NCBI GenBank assembly: GCA_027704905.1
Contig: CM051016.1
Coordinates: forward strand, 16,481,538 to 16,545,537
Direction of reading: 5' to 3'
Length of the DNA: 64,000 bases
Source of the DNA: Muraenolepis orangiensis
Taxonomy: Eukaryota; Chordata; Actinopteri; Gadiformes; Muraenolepididae
In this document: piece by piece, positions 21,928 through 35,200 of the stretch
Position numbering within the stretch: the stretch's first letter is position 1
Layout: every line of letters begins with the position of its first letter
Notes under the pieces: generated by a model
Seen by the model: only the letters and a program-made list of their open reading frames with translations
Database searches by the model: none
What the model was told of the DNA's origin: nothing
Position numbers and translations under genes: made by a program

Positions 21928-24900
21928 TTAAAACACATTCATTTGTTCAGTCCTCTGAGCTCTTGGTTCGGGATGAGGGGCTGAGGAACCTGGATTGAAA
22001 AACAAAGTGTTGGGTTTTAAAACATGCGAAAAGATCTGTGCAACACGTGTATTAAAGCCACAAAGCCATTCATTTAAAAATTGGGAAGACATTAGTGATC
22101 CATGATCACTAATGTCTATCCCTCTGCATATGATATGCAGAGGACCGAGTCAGTGACTGCATAACGTGTGAATCTAACTGCACTGATGGCAACAATGACT
22201 TTCCTATTAGGACAATGTTTGATCCACCAAACGACACACTCCACACTTCACCAAAAACCTCTTTCTATGGCGCAGGTGTCAGTCAAAACCGATGCAAGAA
22301 CCGCTTGATCAGCCATCGTAAAAGACAACGCAACCACACCAGTGAACCTCAAGCTGTCACATACCTTCAGTTCCCCAGGAGAAAGGGTGAAAGAATGACT
22401 GATTAAAGACACATGAAGGCCTTGCTGTGAAACAGTACACCGGTACGACAAAAACGCTCAACCTCCTTCAGTGTGCTTCAAATCAACTACCATTGGAAGC
22501 CTTCCCCAAGAGAGGGGCACTCTGTGACTGGTTGGGTGGGGTGAGCAGGTTACACCCACACTCACCTGGGCCGTATAGGTAGAGGGGCGACAGGCAGCTG
22601 AGGTACAGCCAAGTCCTATTCTCCTGCAGCCAGCGCTGCCGATAACCAATCATATCGCGGGAACAGGCTGGCTGTGCCAGCCTTTTAATTTCCTCTGTTG
22701 GAGGCGGGGCTAAGTGTACCTTGTTTACTGGGTTGGGAGACGATAGAGCACAGAGTGACATGGTGTGGGAGCCCGGAGAACAATCAAAAGTGAAAAATGG
22801 CCCTACTATGATTGTATAGCCTTAGTATTAACTATTTTTTGGAACCAAACAATACATCAAATAATGTTTGACACTGACAATAAAATGCCAAATGTGTTTT
22901 ACAGGGTCCATCTCTAAACAGTTATTCAGCACCCATCGATGCAGTGTTTCTTACCAGGCTTGGAGCCCACCAGCCGGCGCTGGACCTTCTCCAGATGGTG
23001 GATGTACTCCGTCAGGGAGCGCTCCGGGTCCTGGGACGTCCCAGAATGCACAGAAGCCGCAGTGGAGCCAGTGGAGTAGGCCCTAGTGAACAAATGGACC
23101 CGTCAGAGCACTGAAACATAATGAAGTGCTGTACAACCATTTAGTTTTTTTCTCCCCCTTTCAATGAAAATGTGTTTTTGTTTTATTTGGTATGCCAACA
23201 AGAAAAAAGTAATTAGGAGGAAATATAGGGAGTATATTTAAACACTGTTCAGAGACACACGGTACAAAATACATAACAAGTAATAACCATTAGACTAGTA
23301 CCGATGGTAAATGGACTGCATTTATACAGTGCTTTTCTAACAGTGTGGCCACTCAAAGCACCTCAAGCCTCACACTCATTCATCCACCGACAGCGGAGTC
23401 AGCCATGCAAGGCGACAGCCAGCACACACCTGAGCAGTTTTGGTGTTGGGTGTCTTGCTCAGGGACACCTCGACACTTGGATAGGAGGATCCGGGGGATC
23501 GAACCAGCAACCTTCCGGTTGTCACACAACCCGCTCTACCTCCTGAGCTACTGCCGGCCCAAAAAAAGGGTTCTACCAACCAATTGGGTATTACTAGGAA
23601 AATACTCAAACCTGTTGTGAAGTCTGAAAGGAGACTTGAGCGGTGCCACCAACACAGAGTCTCTGTAGAGAGGATTGCCATCTCGAGTTGGCGGTGAAGC
23701 CTCTGAATTGGACCTTTGCTGCTGCCTCAGAACCTCCGGTCGAGAGCCTGTTCATGTTAACAAAAGGTTGATGGTTAGAAAGCCACACAAACCACCGCCA
23801 AGGAGCCCAACGTGCCAAGCAGCCCCAGCATCATCTGACCTGAAGCATGTACGTTCACACCTCCAGATATTGACATGCGCCTGATGGCTCGCTGCCATTT
23901 CTTGGTTAGGAATTTCATCCTGGAAAATGAAATGAAGTGGAGAAAATAACGTATTAATGTACACAAAATTGTAGTTTCAACAATGTAGCATATACTCTAA
24001 ATTTCTACCTCACCAGTCCAAAATCTTTAATATGTTTGCACATCTCTACGCGAGTTTACCTTGAGACCGCGATGACGGCACACACGACGGCCCGGAACCG
24101 CGTGAGGGGCCTGCGCTGTGATTGGACGGTGGGCGAGGGGCGGGCCCCCATGTGGGCGATGAGACACAGCGTGGCCTGCTCACACTCCTGGAAGCCGCCC
24201 AGCAGCAGCACCAGGTAGCGCTTCTGGTACACCAGAGACTTCCGGAAGCTCTCGGCGCGCAGGTACCGCTCGTAGAGACGCTGGACCTGACAGAGGGAGG
24301 GGAGTGGCATCGTCACCAGCTCACAATCTCATTTAATAAGTTTTGATGGGCATGACTTCAGGAGGACCCTCTTGGATAAGAAATGGTGAAGATTGGTGGA
24401 ACATGCATTTGAGTCAGGTAGAGGGGGTGAGTCAAGTGACTTTAATATTCAGCATAAATTCTAAGCCCCTACCTGCACATCAGGCACCGAGGCTCTCCGG
24501 CATACCGAGAACTGACTCCATATTTGATATAAATCATAATAACCTTTCACTTTGTCTTAAGCACAAGCGTTTCTGATGAATTTCTTCCACTTCACTCATA
24601 CTACAGACAAAGGGGAAGGGCCCTCAGTTATTTATTTTTTTATCCGTCGCCATGATCACTTCTCCAGCTTCCCCGTCTCACCTTGCCGTGGCTGGCCGCG
24701 TCCCCGGCGATAGGTCTGTTCTCCGTTTCCGCGGTGACCTTGGCGAGGTTGTTCTCGGCGCGGCGCAGCCGTCGCTCCAGGCCGGCGAGCGTCTGCTTGA
24801 GGACGACCCTCTCCTGGCTCAGGGACGCCACGCGCTCCGTCAACTCAGAGTTCTCCCGCAGCAACGTCTCCACCGGCCCAGAGAACAACCCAGGCTGTGA

Positions 24901-26272
24901 AAAAAATTATCAAAATCAAACTCACTTAAATTTAATTAAATGAGATCTAAATCCAACATTCTGACTTTATTGGTGGACGTCTAATCCTTATTTCTGGTTG
25001 TTTTGGCGATCTCTCCCATGGTAGAACACTTTTTCCATCACTTCCTGTACCTGAGGGTCGTGTGATGTGAAGTCTGTCTGGGCACTGCGGTTCGCAGTCG
25101 TGCTGGACCTGGTGTGGTGGGAAGGTTGTGCGGTGCCCGAGCCAGCCAGCCTCTGAGCGGCCATCTGCCTCTTCTCTCTCTCCAGCTCAGACAGAGTCCG
25201 CTGCAGCTCCTGCACACGCTGCTGGTCCTGCTTCCTCAGTAACTCCAGCTCACACTGAAGAGAGAGAGAGAGAGAGAGAGAGAGAAATGTTATGTCGCTT
25301 GCAATTTATTTTACAGCTATACTATAAATATTAAAGCTCTTGATGTTAGTTGGATTAGCAGTCGTTACAAAATCTAGCCTTCAGTGACATCACAAGTGGA
25401 GTGTCCACCCCGGATGTATGCTGGATAGACCATTCTACAAGCTGGTACAGTCCACAGTCCATTTCTTGTACTGGAAACACCTGGTGGAGTCATCTCACCA
25501 ATTTGCTGTTTGTTCTGTCCTGACGCCTGTCTCTCTCGCTCTGCTCCTGGTGGTCCTTCCTCCGCTCCTTCTCCCTCTGCTCCTCCCTCGCTCGCTCCTC
25601 GTCCTTTGCCACCAGGAACTGTTCCTTCAGCCCGGCCAGCTTCTCCCCTTGGCGCGCACAGCGCTCCCTCTCGGCCGCCAGGGCACGGCTCTCCTCCAGT
25701 TTCTGCTCCTTCAGCGTTTCAATGGTACCTCGAAGACGCGCAGCGGCCTCCTTCTCCCTCTGAACCTCGTCGTGCCTCCTTTGCTCCTCCTCCACCTCGC
25801 CTCTCCGCTTGACCTGCAGAAGCTCCGCCCTGAGCCGGTCGGTCACAGACACCAACATCTCAGCCTGCCGGCGCTCCTGCTCCAGCTGGGCACGCATGTC
25901 CGAGATCAACTTCCTGTCCCGCTCCACGTCGGCTTCCTGCCGGCGGCCGAACTCGTCCAGTTTCCTGGCGCAGCGCTCTCTCTCCACCTCCAGCTTCCTG
26001 TGGGCGTCGTCAGAGCGAGACTCTGCCTCCACCAGCAGGCGCTCCAGTTGGCTCCTGTCCTGCAGGTGGAGGACCTGTTGCTGGGCAGACCGCTGCTGCT
26101 CCTCCTGGAGGTCCTTGTGGGCGTCGCCCAGCCTCTTTTCCAGCAGCCCGCTGCGGGACTGCTCTATCTGCAGCTCCCGCCTCAGGTTGCTGCACGCCAC
26201 CTTCTCCTGTTCCAACTGACCTCCGAGGGCCACCACCTCTGACCCCTGCTGCTCAAGAGATCCCTGCATGAC
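21928..26272 (-). CDS. pcnt: pcnt exons 54-61: last coil, PACT domain and C-terminus
   Basis: Exons are 25499-26272, 25051-25254, 24682-24894, 24060-24286, 23840-23919, 23612-23747, 22955-23082 and 21928-21989. Exon 57 and the start of exon 58 (about residues 3988-4085) form the PACT domain: YLRAESFRKSLVYQKRYLVL, LLGGFQECEQATLCLIAHMG, then RPLTRFRAVVCAVIAVSR and, after the splice, MKFLTKKWQR. In the family this domain targets the protein to the centrosome and binds calmodulin. Exon 60 has DPERSLTEYIHHLEKVQRRL, nearly identical to the human C-terminus. The last exon adds about 20 residues and stops at 21928; it is the least certain because a further candidate exon lies just upstream of it. Confidence 0.9.
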
Positions 26273-29200
26273 CTGTAACCCCACACAGGACAGGTGGTGG
26301 TTAATATATATTGCATGTGCGTCTCTGTACAAGTGTGTATTCTGCAGTAATGTGTACGCCGTACCTCCCTGCGGTCTTCCTCCTCCCGCTCCCTGCGGAG
26401 TGTGAGTGCCCTCTCCTGCTCTAGTGAGGTCTGCAGCTCCTGGACACGGCTCTGCTCCGTCCGCAGGGCCTCCTCTGCCTCTTGCACGGCCAGCCTGGAA
26501 AGAGAACAAGACCAGACATCAGAGGTATATATTGTCAAATAGGACAGGGCAGAGAGACGTAGACATAAAAGAAAGGACCAGGGTAGAATGCCAGACAAAT
26601 GTCTCAAACTAAAATAGAAAAAAAACTATTAATTTACATTTATATAATTGATTTGATAACCACTTGATAACCAAGTGGTGCGGGTGTGTGTGAACTGCCT
26701 GGGTACCCGAGTGACTGGACGGCATTCCTATGCTCTTGCTGGGTGGTTTGGGAAGCCCTCAGCTGGCTCTGGGTCTCCTCCGACTCCACCCTCAGCCGTT
26801 TCTGGGTCTCCTCCAACTCTACCCTCAGCTGGCTCTGGGTCTCCTCCAATTCCACCCTCAGCTGTGCTTCCAGTCGTCCATCACTCTCTGTCATCTCCTC
26901 TCGCTGGCGACCACCTCCGACGTCAGACTGAAAAAAAGACAGTGAGATAAGCAAGCCGTTAAGACTACAGTCCAATAAATTCATGCTATAATTTGTCCCT
27001 CAATTATGTTATTACATTGTTCTGCTGGGGGAAAAAACCCAAAGAACGATTGTATTGAGAAAAATGTATCCCTGACGATTGAGCGGTGGATTAATTAAAA
27101 TCTTTAATTAAAAAATAACTTTAAACAAAGAGTGGTAAAGGCTAAAGCCGTTCACCTGCGTGTCTCTCTGTGCCATTCGACAGAGCAGCTCTCTGAGAGC
27201 CACCACGGTCTCCTGCAGCGCCCTCTTCTCCTGCTGCCAGCCCATAGGCGGGACAGACGGAAACCCGTCAGGCTGGTCCAATGGGCTGGTCCGGTGGTCA
27301 TGTGACTGACACGGAGTCTGATCCACTGACGGGACTTTGTAGTCCGGGAGGTGGTGCTGGGACGACAAAGTGGCGCGCCGCTGGGACAAGGTAAGAATTC
27401 GGCAGCTCTCCTGATGAACCCTCTTCAGGAGTACCTTCGGGATAGTCAAAATAATAATAATACAAGAGGAATATTAGTAGTTACAGAATTGCTGGTTACA
27501 TTTTTTAGTAAGTAACGTGTCAACCTCCACTCATTTGTTAAACAATTATAATCACAATCATCATAAGGAATTTGACACCATATCCACATGCCTGTGAATT
27601 CAAAATCCCATTCTCAACTCAGGTGTAATGCTAGGGTGTGGGAAATCAAATCTGAAAACGTTTTGACTGCGATTTGAGTCAAATCTGAAAACTTTTGACT
27701 GCGATTTGAGTCAAACGGCTGCCGCCCAACATGCCCGACCCCTACCCGCACATTAACGACCTGCACCGGTATTTACTTGAACGACTTTTCTGCCGTATAC
27801 TTTATACCGCAGAATAGTATACAATGCGTTGAGTTGCAACTTCTGTAGAAACAAATTCTGTAGTTGGTAAGTCATGTCCCGAGTCAAAGATTATTATTAT
27901 TTTTTTATGAGGCTGCGCAAGAAGCCCACCTGCAGCTCGGGAGAGAGCAGGTCGTCGCTGTAGCTCATGCTGCCGGCAGCACTGTCCGTGTTGGTGGCTG
28001 GGTTCATGCCCCGGCAGCGCAGGTACTCCACGAACTGAGCGTCCAGACGCTCCGTCTGCTCCAACTCGGCCCGCAGACGCACGCCCAGCTCCGAACTGAC
28101 GTCTGGAGAGAGAGAGAGAGGCAAGGAAAGGGCGACAACGAGAGAAAATGGAGGAGCGGGAGAAGGATAATGAGAGACATGGATGAGATGCATTTCATGT
28201 ATCTCATCAAGTTTTTCCAACACAACATGATTTGAATGATTGCATTTGATCTAATGCACCAAACTCGTCACACAAACAAAGCAACACATTGATACTCACT
28301 GCTGCCATATCCATCGCTGGCCCATTCTGGAGCTGACAGGGAGGAGGTGGAGCCCACTGGAGAGGGTGGGGCAGTCATGTCAAGGGTATCCATCTAAAAA
28401 GTAATAAAAATACATGTAAACATAATACATTCGCACCAGTCCAAAAGCACCATTTTGCCCATTAAGAATGTATCAACGTCCTATACCACATACTTTGTCA
28501 ACATCCAACGAGCAGGCCATTGAGAAGTTGTCCGAGGCCGAGACGGAGCCCGGGGAGCGGGTACTGCGGGTCACCGACTCCGGTGTGATGGTCCTGGAGC
28601 GTGGCTGCTCCATCACGCCGGCCCTGGGCGAGGCCTTGCCCCGGGGCAGGTCCAGCCCCGCCGTGCAGTTGAGAGCGCTCAGCTCGGACAGATGGGAGCC
28701 CTGGAGGACAGAAGTGTGGAAGGGTTCCCGGCTGCGGTCTTTGGAACATTCCAGTTTCCTCAGCACCTCGGGGGAGCTCAGGGAGGCCTCGTCGTGGGAC
28801 AAAGACAAGTGGTCTTCAAAGCCTCCGTGGGAAAGATCTGGAAGACAACATGTTCATATTTATAGTGAATGACTGAGCACTCAATAAGGCTCAGTATACA
28901 TGAGTAGGCAGGATAGTGTCATCCTTAAGTTGTTCGACTCCCAGTCGCTAATGTACGGGATTCAACACCCCCTCCCCGTAGGCATCTGTCAAACCCCAAC
29001 CAGCTCCATAATGACCTCTTCTCAAAAAAATCGAATCACCCAAATGACGAATGAATGAACGGTAAATAGCACATGGAGGTGCGGTGACCTTTCTGTGGGA
29101 AGTCCTGGCTGTGAGGGTCCAAGTCCTGCTGCTGGTGGTGTTGTCGCAGGTGATGCAGCTCCCTCTGCTGATAGGCCAGCTCCTCCTCCTGCACGGCCAG

Positions 29201-32200
29201 GTCCTCCTGCAGGCCGCGGAGCTCCGCCTTCAGGCGGTGGTTGTAGGTCTCGAGGTCGGCGAGAGCCCGGTCTTTAGTCTGAAACAAAAACAGGAGGAAG
29301 TGAAGGAACAGAGTTGGGCCCAACTGGCAAAAATAATCCTTTTTCCTATTAGTCAACAGTTTTTCCCTCTAGTTGTCGACAAGTACACACATGAATATGA
29401 CCTTGGTGTTAGTAGTTCATGTGTGTCAGACAAACTATAATAAAGTTTTCAACTCACTTTTTGTCACTTCTACAAAATACTGATAAACAGCAGTGTGCAT
29501 AAGGTCTTACCTGTCCTTCCTCCTGGAGTTTTGCAGCCCTCTCTGTGCTGGTGCTGAGCCCCTTCTTCACAGCAGCAAGCTCTGCCCTCAGGGCCTGCTG
29601 CTCAGCTGAGAGACTGGCTAGCTCTGCCTCTTTCTGCCTCAAGGCAAGGTCTGCTTTGGCCAGGGTCACCTCGGCGTGAGTCTGCAACAGAGGGCGGGGT
29701 TGTGTTCAAATATAGTCAATGGACCAAACATTTAACTATATTCATTCATAAAAAAGAAGAATTTCCACAAAGCTGTATACTGTTGTTTTTTTTAAACGAT
29801 ATACTACACAACACACTTGCCTTTGTATACCCATTACTGAACTGTGCAAACTACTGGAAGGTTCATTTGTTAATATACTACTAATAAGTACCAAATGCTT
29901 AAGCCCTGCTAATGTCCATAAATCCTTTACATCCAACAGTAAAACACTATACTACGATATATATTAAGAGTTTTACACTGCTAACATTAGCTTTGTGCGA
30001 GTAGCCGCCGACAGAACACAGCGAAAATGAGAGCTGGCACAAAACCAGTGAGTCATACACTAACATCGCTTCATTTTTTTTGTTGCATGACCACAACCTT
30101 CCCTCTTACGGCATCGAATCACACGGCCAATGAACAGAGATGACATAAATGCTCGGTAAGGCGTGAAGACTCACCGTGAACGTTGCTACTGTTTACTTCC
30201 TTGGTAAAAATGTCACTTCCTCTCCCGGGTGAGAGAGGAACAGCCCACAACATTGAAACCTCTCTACTAACTACAACCAGATGTGGTCTGGCTCACACCT
30301 TACACAGCTGTATTTCTCACAAGGGTAAGCACAGCGCCAGAGAGGGTAGAACAGCGCTAGCAGGGGCTTGAGGCAGTTGTTGTTCATCAGCAGTTGCATA
30401 TTCACATCGATACATGCACACAAACTACATAAATGTGTTGCACTCACCAGCATTTCCGTTTGATCCTCCGGAACATCCTCCTTGTCCCTCAGCTGAAGCT
30501 GTTGGATAAGGGCTCTCTGTGCCACCACTTCCTGTCCGAGGCATTCGATTGACTCCTGAAGTCTCCCCTCTCTCCTCCTCAGTGCCTCGCGCTCAGCGAA
30601 TAGCTCTCCTTTCACGGTTTCCAGGGTTAAGACCTGGGCCTTCCCATCGGCGACCAGCTTCTCCATGGCCGCCACACGGGCACTGGTCTGCTGGATCCGT
30701 CCCTCAAGCGCCAGGTTGGCTTCTCTGAGGGTCTCCGCTCCAACCTCGGACTCGTCTTCCTTCTTCTTCTGGGTCTCCGCCGACCGCCGCAGTTCCACGA
30801 CAACGGCGCTGAGCTCGTCTCTCTTCCCGCGCAAGGAGGTGATCTCCAGGGCTTGAGCGCGCCAGCGCTCCTCCTCTTCCTCCAGTTTCTCCTTCTCCCC
30901 GTCTTCTCCCTCGAGGCGTTGAGCACGGGCGGCGTTGACCTCCTCCAGCTCGGAGTCCTTGTGCGCCAGCAGACCTCGGAGTTCCTCTACCCTCTCCCGC
31001 TCCTCCCTCAGCCTCCTGCCCAGCTCCTCTCCATGGCCCCTGTACTCCTCCTCCTGGGTGAGCAGCAGTTGCTCCAGCGCCTCCTTCTCCGCCGCCCCCG
31101 TCTCCAGCTGCGTCTGCAGCTGCGTCTGCAGGGCGTCCAGGCGGGGCTGCAGGGAGCGGGACGAGGAGGAGCGGGTCAGACGCAGCTCCTGCCGCAGGCT
31201 GTCGGGCGCACCCTGGCGGCCGCCGACCCCGCCGTGGTGTGAGTGGCTGCGGAGCTCAGGGCTGGGCGAGGGTGAGGGGTTGACGCTGTCCCCGTCCTGG
31301 GAGTCGCTGACCTCATGCAGGGTGGGGCCCAGCGTGGCCAGCTCCGCCTGCAGCGTGCTGATGACCTCGTGGAGGCGCTCCTCCTCGTCCTGCTTGTCCT
31401 GCCGCAGCCTGCTGATGTCACAGCGCAGGTGCTCCAGACGAGACCGCAGCTCCTCTAGCTCAGCACCCAGAGCCTTGGCGGGGGGGGGGGGGGACGACGA
31501 CACGGAGGAGTGGATAAAGTGAAAACATTGAGATGTTGGGGAACAGAGAGAGGAGGACAAAGCACGAACATTGAGACGATGGGGACAGGAACAACATGTG
31601 TATTTACCACATCCCGTTCGCTGCACTCAAGCTCCGCCTCAAGTCTCTGGATCTCCTGGTTGAGTTGATCTATCTCCAGGTTCTTTTCCTGGAGGAGTGC
31701 AGAGGGGAGGCTCTCTTGCTCTTCTTCCATCTCCTCTTCTCTCTTCTCCTCCTGCTCCTCCTGCAGTATGGTGAGGGCGGAGACATTTTCCTATACGCAA
31801 AGACAGAAATGGATATTTGGACATTACATTAATGTAATAGAAACGTTTCTTTGTGTCAGACTGGTCGTTTTGGGTACAACAATGAGATAACATTGTGTTC
31901 ACCTCAAGTGTAACAATCTTGTCTTGGAGCTGGTGGACATGATCTGCATTCTGATTGGTCATCAGTTCCAACTGCAAGGTGAGGTGTTTCAACTCCGCCT
32001 CTTTTATGCTGAAATTGGCCTGGACCTGTTCCAGTTGGCTAATGAGGACCTCCACCTGACACAAAATCATCTAATTTTCATCATCTAGTTTCATTTTATA
32101 CATTTATTCATTTGTTGTCGTTCACTCAGTCAGATGAAATCATACTTTTAGTGCATATGCAGAGATTCACATTTGCCAATAACATGCATTTGGTATTACC

Positions 32201-35200
32201 TTTTACCGATTTAATGTTAATATTTTGTTTTTCGCCCACTCCCCGGCTCCCAATTAACTGTATTATTGCTACTGTATTAACGCAACATATCCAAATCAAA
32301 GAACTCATCGACATTTGTAATTCAATTCTGCTGCATTTGTAACCTCCAGAGACCAGTAGTTGCACATACACACTACGAACAACAGATGGAGCTGTACCCA
32401 AAGACACTCAAATTAACCAGACAGACCGCTTGCTCTCTGCTCTGCAGGCTCAGCTGAGCCGTGTCCAGGGCATCTCTGAGAGGTTGGGTAGAGTCAGGAG
32501 TGTCGTCATGGTACTGTCGACTCTCATCCAGCTTTGACTGCAGCGCCGCGATCTGGAGCTTGTTGGACAACTGCTGCTGTTCCAGCCCCTGCTTGTCCTG
32601 AGAGACAGAGAAACACAGAGACAGTGGATGAGCAAATATCCAAAGGGACCATTTAGTGTCAATACTTAAATCTGCATGAAGTAGCCTCTCCTACCGCCGT
32701 TGTCACTCTGTCACTTCGATTCTCGTCTTTCACTCCACAGGCAAATTGAGTGAGTGAAAAACCTCAATCCTCAGGGTTAATTTAACGATGGGTAGATGGG
32801 CTTCTATTCTTAAAGGGGCTCTATTATACCATCAGGCGCGGGTGTGATTAGCCATTACAGGCGGTTTCAAAATTGTCATGCGTTTTAATCTATAACTTAA
32901 ATTATTTTATTGTACGTGCAATTTTACCATGTCTGTAAAGCACCTTAGGTGTCCTGAAAAGCGCTATATTCAATCGAAAGCATTATTATTATTATTATTA
33001 TTATTATGAGGCTAAAATTGTCCGTTGCTTGGTGACAGTGGGAGTGATCACCCAGATGTATGATGGATAGATCAGTCTACCAGTTGGTACAGGTTGGTTG
33101 GGCAGACTGGTAGCTCGTTCATAGATCTGGATGGACACGCCCACTGTGTGATGTCATCACACTTACACCCTGTGTTATAATAGGGCTACTTTGAGACATG
33201 AAGTCATTCATTCAAATGTTAGGTTTTTTTTCTTTGCAATGAAAAAAGCTAGAGAGCACATGTTGAAGTGTGCATGGCCCATACGGTTACCATGGTTACC
33301 TGCGTGAGCTCCTGCACCCGGAGCTTCGTCCGCTGGAGCTCTTGTTCCTGCTGGGCAATGGACCGGCTGCTCTCCGCACTGTTGAGCAACGCCTGCTCCA
33401 GCTCCCTGATTCGCCCAGCCAGCTTGTCAATCTCGTCGTTGCGCTCGGTGAGGTCGCGCTGGGCCTGCTGATTGGCCGCGATCAAGGAGTCGTAGTCCTC
33501 CGTTTTGTCTTTGATGAGGGCCTGGAGGCTCTCCACCTGGGAAGACCAGGGGTTTTATTTTTAGTTCAGATGTCTTGAGGTTGGACCACAACCACAGGGT
33601 AACGCCAACAGAATGATGTGTGATTGGTTAATATCAGGGTCAATCAAGATTGCAGGCAATGCCATCGGGATGCTAATGTTATGCCGTTCCACAGAGCAGA
33701 GGTAGAAATACTGAGATGAAGGATTCACAAACGGGATTCACAATCACAGGAAATGGGATCTAGAGAGTTACACATAGATCATGGATCTGTGGAATGTTAG
33801 CATGAGCATGAAGCCATGCTGAAACTGGATTTGTTTTTACGCATGCAGTTAGGAGCCAAGAGACAGTTACAGTTTGATCCCATACCTGCTGAACCAAGTC
33901 CTCAATCTACAGCAATCCGTTCAGAGCAGAAACAAACACACCAAACACATGGTTCATCGACAACAAACAAGGCACAATGGTACAATACCTAGGCATATTA
34001 ATAATGGCAATACTAGTTAGTAAACAATCCAAATTAGACTCACACGCACACACCAAACCAAAACACAAACCCACTTCAGCATTTACTTGCAGGCAGTTAT
34101 AGCTTTCCCATTTGTACAACAATATATCTTGTAGAATTATAATATACTACCAATACTATATTCTCTCCTGAATTAAATAGATACTACCCACCTAGACTAA
34201 AGCAGTAAAGACTAAAACAAAAAAGGACGTTTACTTGAAGAAAATATAAACCGGGGTAATTAGAATAAAATATAAAGCCATGGGCCCCTAAATGTGTGAA
34301 GAGGAAGAGCCTTTGAGTAGAAACCGTACCCTCTGTCCTCTGTTGTCTCCTGTGGCTTGGCCCCTGGTGTTCTGCCTGAGCTGGGCCTCCAGGCGGTTGA
34401 TCTCCTGCTGGAACTCATCCCTCTCGTGCTCTCGCTCCACAGCTTGCTCCTGTAAACATACAAACACATTATATACGTTATTGAGCAGACGCTTTTATCC
34501 AAAGCGACTTACAATAGTGTGTTTCAGCAAAGGAAGGCAAGAGAACAACTCGTCACCAGAAGTCAAAAGTGCATTTCATTCCTAACAAGTCTCCAAGAAC
34601 TGAGCCAGTTTTCAGGTAAAATACAATAAGTTCAGGAGAACCATCCCCACACTTATAGGAAACATCTAGACAACACAGATGATAAACACCATCTCATTTT
34701 GGACAGTTTAAATAAGTCTCTAAGGTTCTGCATTGACGATTTGACGCATGCCTGCATTTTTTTGACATGACATGCATAGAGGAAAGTTAAAGGAGGAGGA
34801 CTGTGTATTGCAATCTTTAAAAATCACTTAAAGGTGATATGAAAGGTAATCTGTAATACCGCCTGACAATCAGAACTTGGTTCAAGTTGCCCGGTGACCA
34901 AACAACTAATTTGTGCAGACGTACGTCTATGAACTGCCGGTTGTGTTTGAGCTGTTTCTCCAAGGCTTGGACATGCAGATGGAGGTCCTCAGAGTGGGCC
35001 TTGTGGTGGAGCTCGGTCTCCAGGCCCTTGGTCTCCCTCTCCTCCAACTCTGCCTCCAGGGCACGAAGGCGCAGGGACAAGGTGCTGCGGTCCTTTTCCG
35101 CCTGCCGCTGCACGTCCAGCCTCTCCTGAGTCAGACGCCCCGCCTCCTCTAGGAGAGCTTATACATACACACACTTTGTTTTTGTACTTGTGGAGAGCAC

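Noticed and set aside
25418..26242. Long plus-strand frames antisense to pcnt exons (also 30853-31522 and 52095-52781)
   Set aside because: They are Leu/Ser-rich mirror frames of Glu/Lys/Gln-rich coiled-coil exons on the minus strand, with no start context, splice signals or homology.
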